Translations under genes and position numbers: made by a program
Shown: positions 6,029 through 7,545 of the stretch, in pieces
How positions within the stretch are numbered: the stretch's first letter is position 1
Layout of the letters: every line of letters begins with the position of its first letter
Notes under the pieces: generated by a model
Databases searched by the model: none
Seen by the model: only the letters and a program-made list of their open reading frames with translations
Told to the model about the DNA's origin: nothing
NCBI GenBank assembly: GCA_947302065.1
Contig: CAMYUO010000080.1
Coordinates: 1-7,545 of the forward strand
DNA: 7,545 nucleotides
Source: an uncultured Clostridia bacterium
Lineage (GTDB): Bacteria > Bacillota > Clostridia > Oscillospirales > Ruminococcaceae
Direction of reading: 5' to 3'

Positions 6029-6029
6029 G
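5998..6029. repeat. Inverted repeat between FkbM gene and serpin 3
   Basis: A perfect 9-bp inverted repeat (CTGCACAAA at 5998-6006, TTTGTGCAG at 6021-6029) has a 14-base loop and starts 4 bases after the FkbM stop. It lacks a T run on the minus side, so it is a poor rho-independent terminator. One arm is the TTTGTGCA block of the serpin module. It could be an operator with two half-sites or a weak 3' hairpin. Confidence 0.6.
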
Positions 6030-6033
6030 TTTG

Positions 6034-7095
6034 CTACCCTGGCACACAATACAGATTTGTCTCCCAGCAGGGATAATACCTCGATTGGCGCAGATAGAAC
6101 TTATAATCGGCGTTTATCCTGCAAAGCATCAGCGGCAGCAGGAAATAATCATAAGGCTTGTGATAAAGTGCGGCGCATATCTTCGGCGTGTATTTTCTGA
6201 TAGTCTGCACACTGCCGAGCAGAGCCTCATAGTCCGCACCCTCAACATCGTATTTCACATAAGTGCAGCCGTCCTGCGCAATGCTGTCGAGCGTCAAAGC
6301 TCGTACCTGCGTACCCTTGTCGGATATCTTTGCCTGTCTGCCTGCGCCCTTTGAAAATATCAGCTCGGTGTTCTCGCTCCACGCCGCAGCGTTATACAAA
6401 GTTACATTTTCAAGGCTCTGCGTGTTCAGCTCACATTTGCGGAAATTCTTTTCATTCGGCTCAACACCGACAATGCGCTTGTACTTTCCGCCGACAAGCC
6501 TTACGAACTCCTCAATCGTGTCGCCTCGGTATGCGCCGAGGTCAAAATATTCCTCACTGTCTGTCAGCCCGAGCAGACTCTTCGCCTCACTCTCATCACA
6601 AAAACACTCACGCAGATATTTCGTGCTGCCCGTTATCTTGAACGCCGTCACACACTCGAATGTCTTTCGTGACAGCTCGTCTTCGAGCAGGCTGTAAGCT
6701 CTCTCCGCCTTATTATAAAGGTCTAAGAATCTTTCCTTGTCAAAATAGCCTTCGTCAGTCACAGATGTGTCGGGCGCAAGCAGTTCAAACCTGTCCTCGA
6801 TACTCTCTATCCTTGACATTATCTCGTCAAGACTGCTGCCGAAACCGAGTACGATGAGCTTGTCTCTGCTGTCGTTCATCACGTCGGAGAATCTCTGCAC
6901 TTTATATCCGCAAAAGCTCTGTCCCCTGACAAAATCATCGCTTGCAAATATACCGTCACATCTTATCCCGAAACGGTCAAACAAACGCAGTATCTTTTCG
7001 CTGCCGTTGCCCATACCGTATATATAAACCGGCTTGCCGCAGTTCGCTATCCTGTCCCAGCAGCTCGACAGCCCTTCAAAATAACTCTTATCCAT
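6034..7095 (-). CDS. FkbM-family SAM-dependent methyltransferase with N-terminal Rossmann-like segment
   Basis: The protein has 353 residues. Residues 20-110 look like a nucleotide-binding or sugar-modifying Rossmann-type segment (VYIYGMGNGSEKIL at 23-36, then GIFASDDFVRG and LIVLGFGSS). Residues 180-353 are an FkbM (Methyltransf_21) domain: SAM motif FDLGAYRGDT (184-193), acidic loop VEPNEKN (211-217) and YVKYDVEGADYEALLG (279-294). Family members O-methylate sugars or other hydroxyls, often on surface glycans or secondary metabolites; the substrate here cannot be read. No signal peptide, so cytosolic. The start at 7095 follows GGAGG (7102-7106). An in-frame ATG at 7143 would translate through a terminator hairpin and is rejected. 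It is 54 bases from the upstream PH-domain gene; the hairpin between them lies against the ribosome site. No glycosyltransferase is adjacent in the window. Confidence 0.88.
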   Translation of the reverse strand: MDKSYFEGLSSCWDRIANCGKPVYIYGMGNGSEKILRLFDRFGIRCDGIFASDDFVRGQSFCGYKVQRFSDVMNDSRDKLIVLGFGSSLDEIMSRIESIEDRFELLAPDTSVTDEGYFDKERFLDLYNKAERAYSLLEDELSRKTFECVTAFKITGSTKYLRECFCDESEAKSLLGLTDSEEYFDLGAYRGDTIEEFVRLVGGKYKRIVGVEPNEKNFRKCELNTQSLENVTLYNAAAWSENTELIFSKGAGRQAKISDKGTQVRALTLDSIAQDGCTYVKYDVEGADYEALLGSVQTIRKYTPKICAALYHKPYDYFLLPLMLCRINADYKFYLRQSRYYPCWETNLYCVPG

Positions 7096-7106
7096 AAAAA
7101 GCCTCC

Positions 7107-7134
7107 AAAAAAGGACGGAAAAACCTTTCCGCCC
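7107..7134 (-). terminator. Terminator-like hairpin against the FkbM ribosome site
   Basis: On the minus strand GGGCGGAAA and TTTCCGTCC (one G-U pair) enclose a 4-base loop and run into TTTTTT (7107-7112), which touches the GGAGG of the FkbM gene. It fits a terminator for the PH-domain gene, 15 bases after its stop. Its position also makes it a possible attenuator in an FkbM leader. Confidence 0.85.
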
Positions 7135-7146
7135 TTTGATCATCAG

Positions 7147-7175
7147 ATATCAAAACATTGTGTCGTCATGGTCAA
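7147..7175 (-). promoter_or_regulatory. Weak candidate promoter for the FkbM gene
   Basis: On the minus strand TTGACC (7170-7175) is 17 bp from TGATAT (7147-7152), inside the last codons of the PH-domain gene. The -35 is good and the -10 is poor. If used, the transcript would begin near 7140 and carry the hairpin at 7113-7134 in its leader. Confidence 0.3.
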
Positions 7176-7545
7176 AATCACCGTCAATGAAAGAATCATC
7201 GCTGTGTGCACCGAACGAACCGCCGACCATATCTCTGCCTCTTACACGGTACTTGTCACGGTTGAGATTGATATACTTGTCAAGCTGCTCAAGCACCTGT
7301 CTGGGTTTCTTGATCGACTTGACTATCTTGATCGGAGTATCAACGTCTTTAACGTGCATCATTATAGTGCCGCACTTGAATATCCTCTGCCTGAGCGTAA
7401 GGATCAGCTTTTTATCGGTAACTCTGTAAAGTTCCAGCTCGTCCTCCTGCACCTTGAGAAGACCGCTTCTTGTGATAAACTTGTTCTCGGTGAGAAAATA
7501 TCTTGTGAAAGACAGCGGCAGACCGAAGATGGTGCGCTTTTTGTC
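7150..7545 (-). CDS. Bacterial PH-domain protein, C-terminal part (partial at right edge)
   Basis: The frame is open from the right edge to a TGA at 7150-7152 and gives 131 residues. A GTG at 7452 could be mistaken for a start, but the frame continues upstream without a stop and with the same character (FGLPLSFTRYFLTENKFITR), so the true start is outside the window. The pattern of a short strand, YFLTENKFITRSG, LYRVTDKKLILTLRQRIFKCGTI and a closing helix (KKPRQVLEQLDKYIN) is that of the bacterial PH domain (bPH_2, YdbT-like). The function of such domains is mostly unknown. The final 25 or so residues are Gly/Asp/His-rich and probably disordered. No membrane segment is in the visible part, though one could lie upstream. 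It ends at the hairpin at 7107-7134. Confidence 0.75.
   Translation of the reverse strand, partial: DKKRTIFGLPLSFTRYFLTENKFITRSGLLKVQEDELELYRVTDKKLILTLRQRIFKCGTIMMHVKDVDTPIKIVKSIKKPRQVLEQLDKYINLNRDKYRVRGRDMVGGSFGAHSDDSFIDGDFDHDDTMF

Noticed and set aside
7096..7143. ATG at 7143 as the start of the methyltransferase
   Set aside because: It would place a T-tailed hairpin and a perfect GGAGG inside the coding region; the ATG at 7095 has that GGAGG at correct spacing.
7141..7150. CATCAGATAT, the same ten bases found beside the TATATC block of serpin modules 1 and 2
   Set aside because: The ATAAAA and TTTRTGCA blocks are missing at the required distances, so it is not a fourth copy of the module.

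Overview
The window looks like chromosome from a low-to-mid-GC gut Clostridia, most likely Oscillospiraceae/Ruminococcaceae. The basis is three lipoprotein serpins with Met-Cys-Ser-Cys signal-peptide ends, a ThrH-type HAD phosphatase, an FkbM methyltransferase with an N-terminal Rossmann-like segment, GGAGG ribosome sites and strong U-tailed hairpins. The genus is inference. No mobile element, CRISPR array, tRNA or rRNA is visible. No stretch over 300 bases lacks a gene; the longest gap is 4418-4599.

Layout: the end of an unrecognised gene lies on the plus strand (2-172). Everything else is on the minus strand. Read in the direction of transcription from the right edge, the order is: a partial bacterial PH-domain protein (7545-7150), an FkbM-family methyltransferase (7095-6034), three tandem serpins (5916-4600, 4417-3041, 2929-1562), a ThrH-like phosphoserine phosphatase (1480-872) and a small lipoprotein with a Ser/Glu/Pro-rich stalk (778-212). 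Convergent transcripts meet at a bidirectional hairpin at 179-207.

The centre of interest is the serpin array. All three proteins have a lipoprotein signal, a low-complexity linker of roughly 50 residues and a full serpin fold with an inhibitory-type hinge (Gly-Thr-Lys-Ala-Ala-Ala-Ala-Thr). Their reactive-centre loops diverge just after the hinge. By canonical spacing the P1-P1' pairs are Met-Ala, Met-Gly and Lys-Gly, and the loops differ in length. Each gene also carries its own copy of a conserved upstream module, TTTRTGCA-N10-ATAAAA-N17-TATATY, with identical spacing in all three copies. This suggests a co-regulated, surface-anchored set of protease inhibitors, made by duplication of promoter plus gene, that targets different proteases. 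Serpins from the gut bacterium Eubacterium siraeum (siropins) are known to inhibit human neutrophil proteases, so the general theme is known. The diversified tandem array and its shared regulatory module are the parts worth checking.

The other genes are ordinary housekeeping or accessory genes. Two have near-consensus promoters that fix their starts (thrH and the small lipoprotein). The methyltransferase has a terminator-like hairpin directly against its ribosome site.
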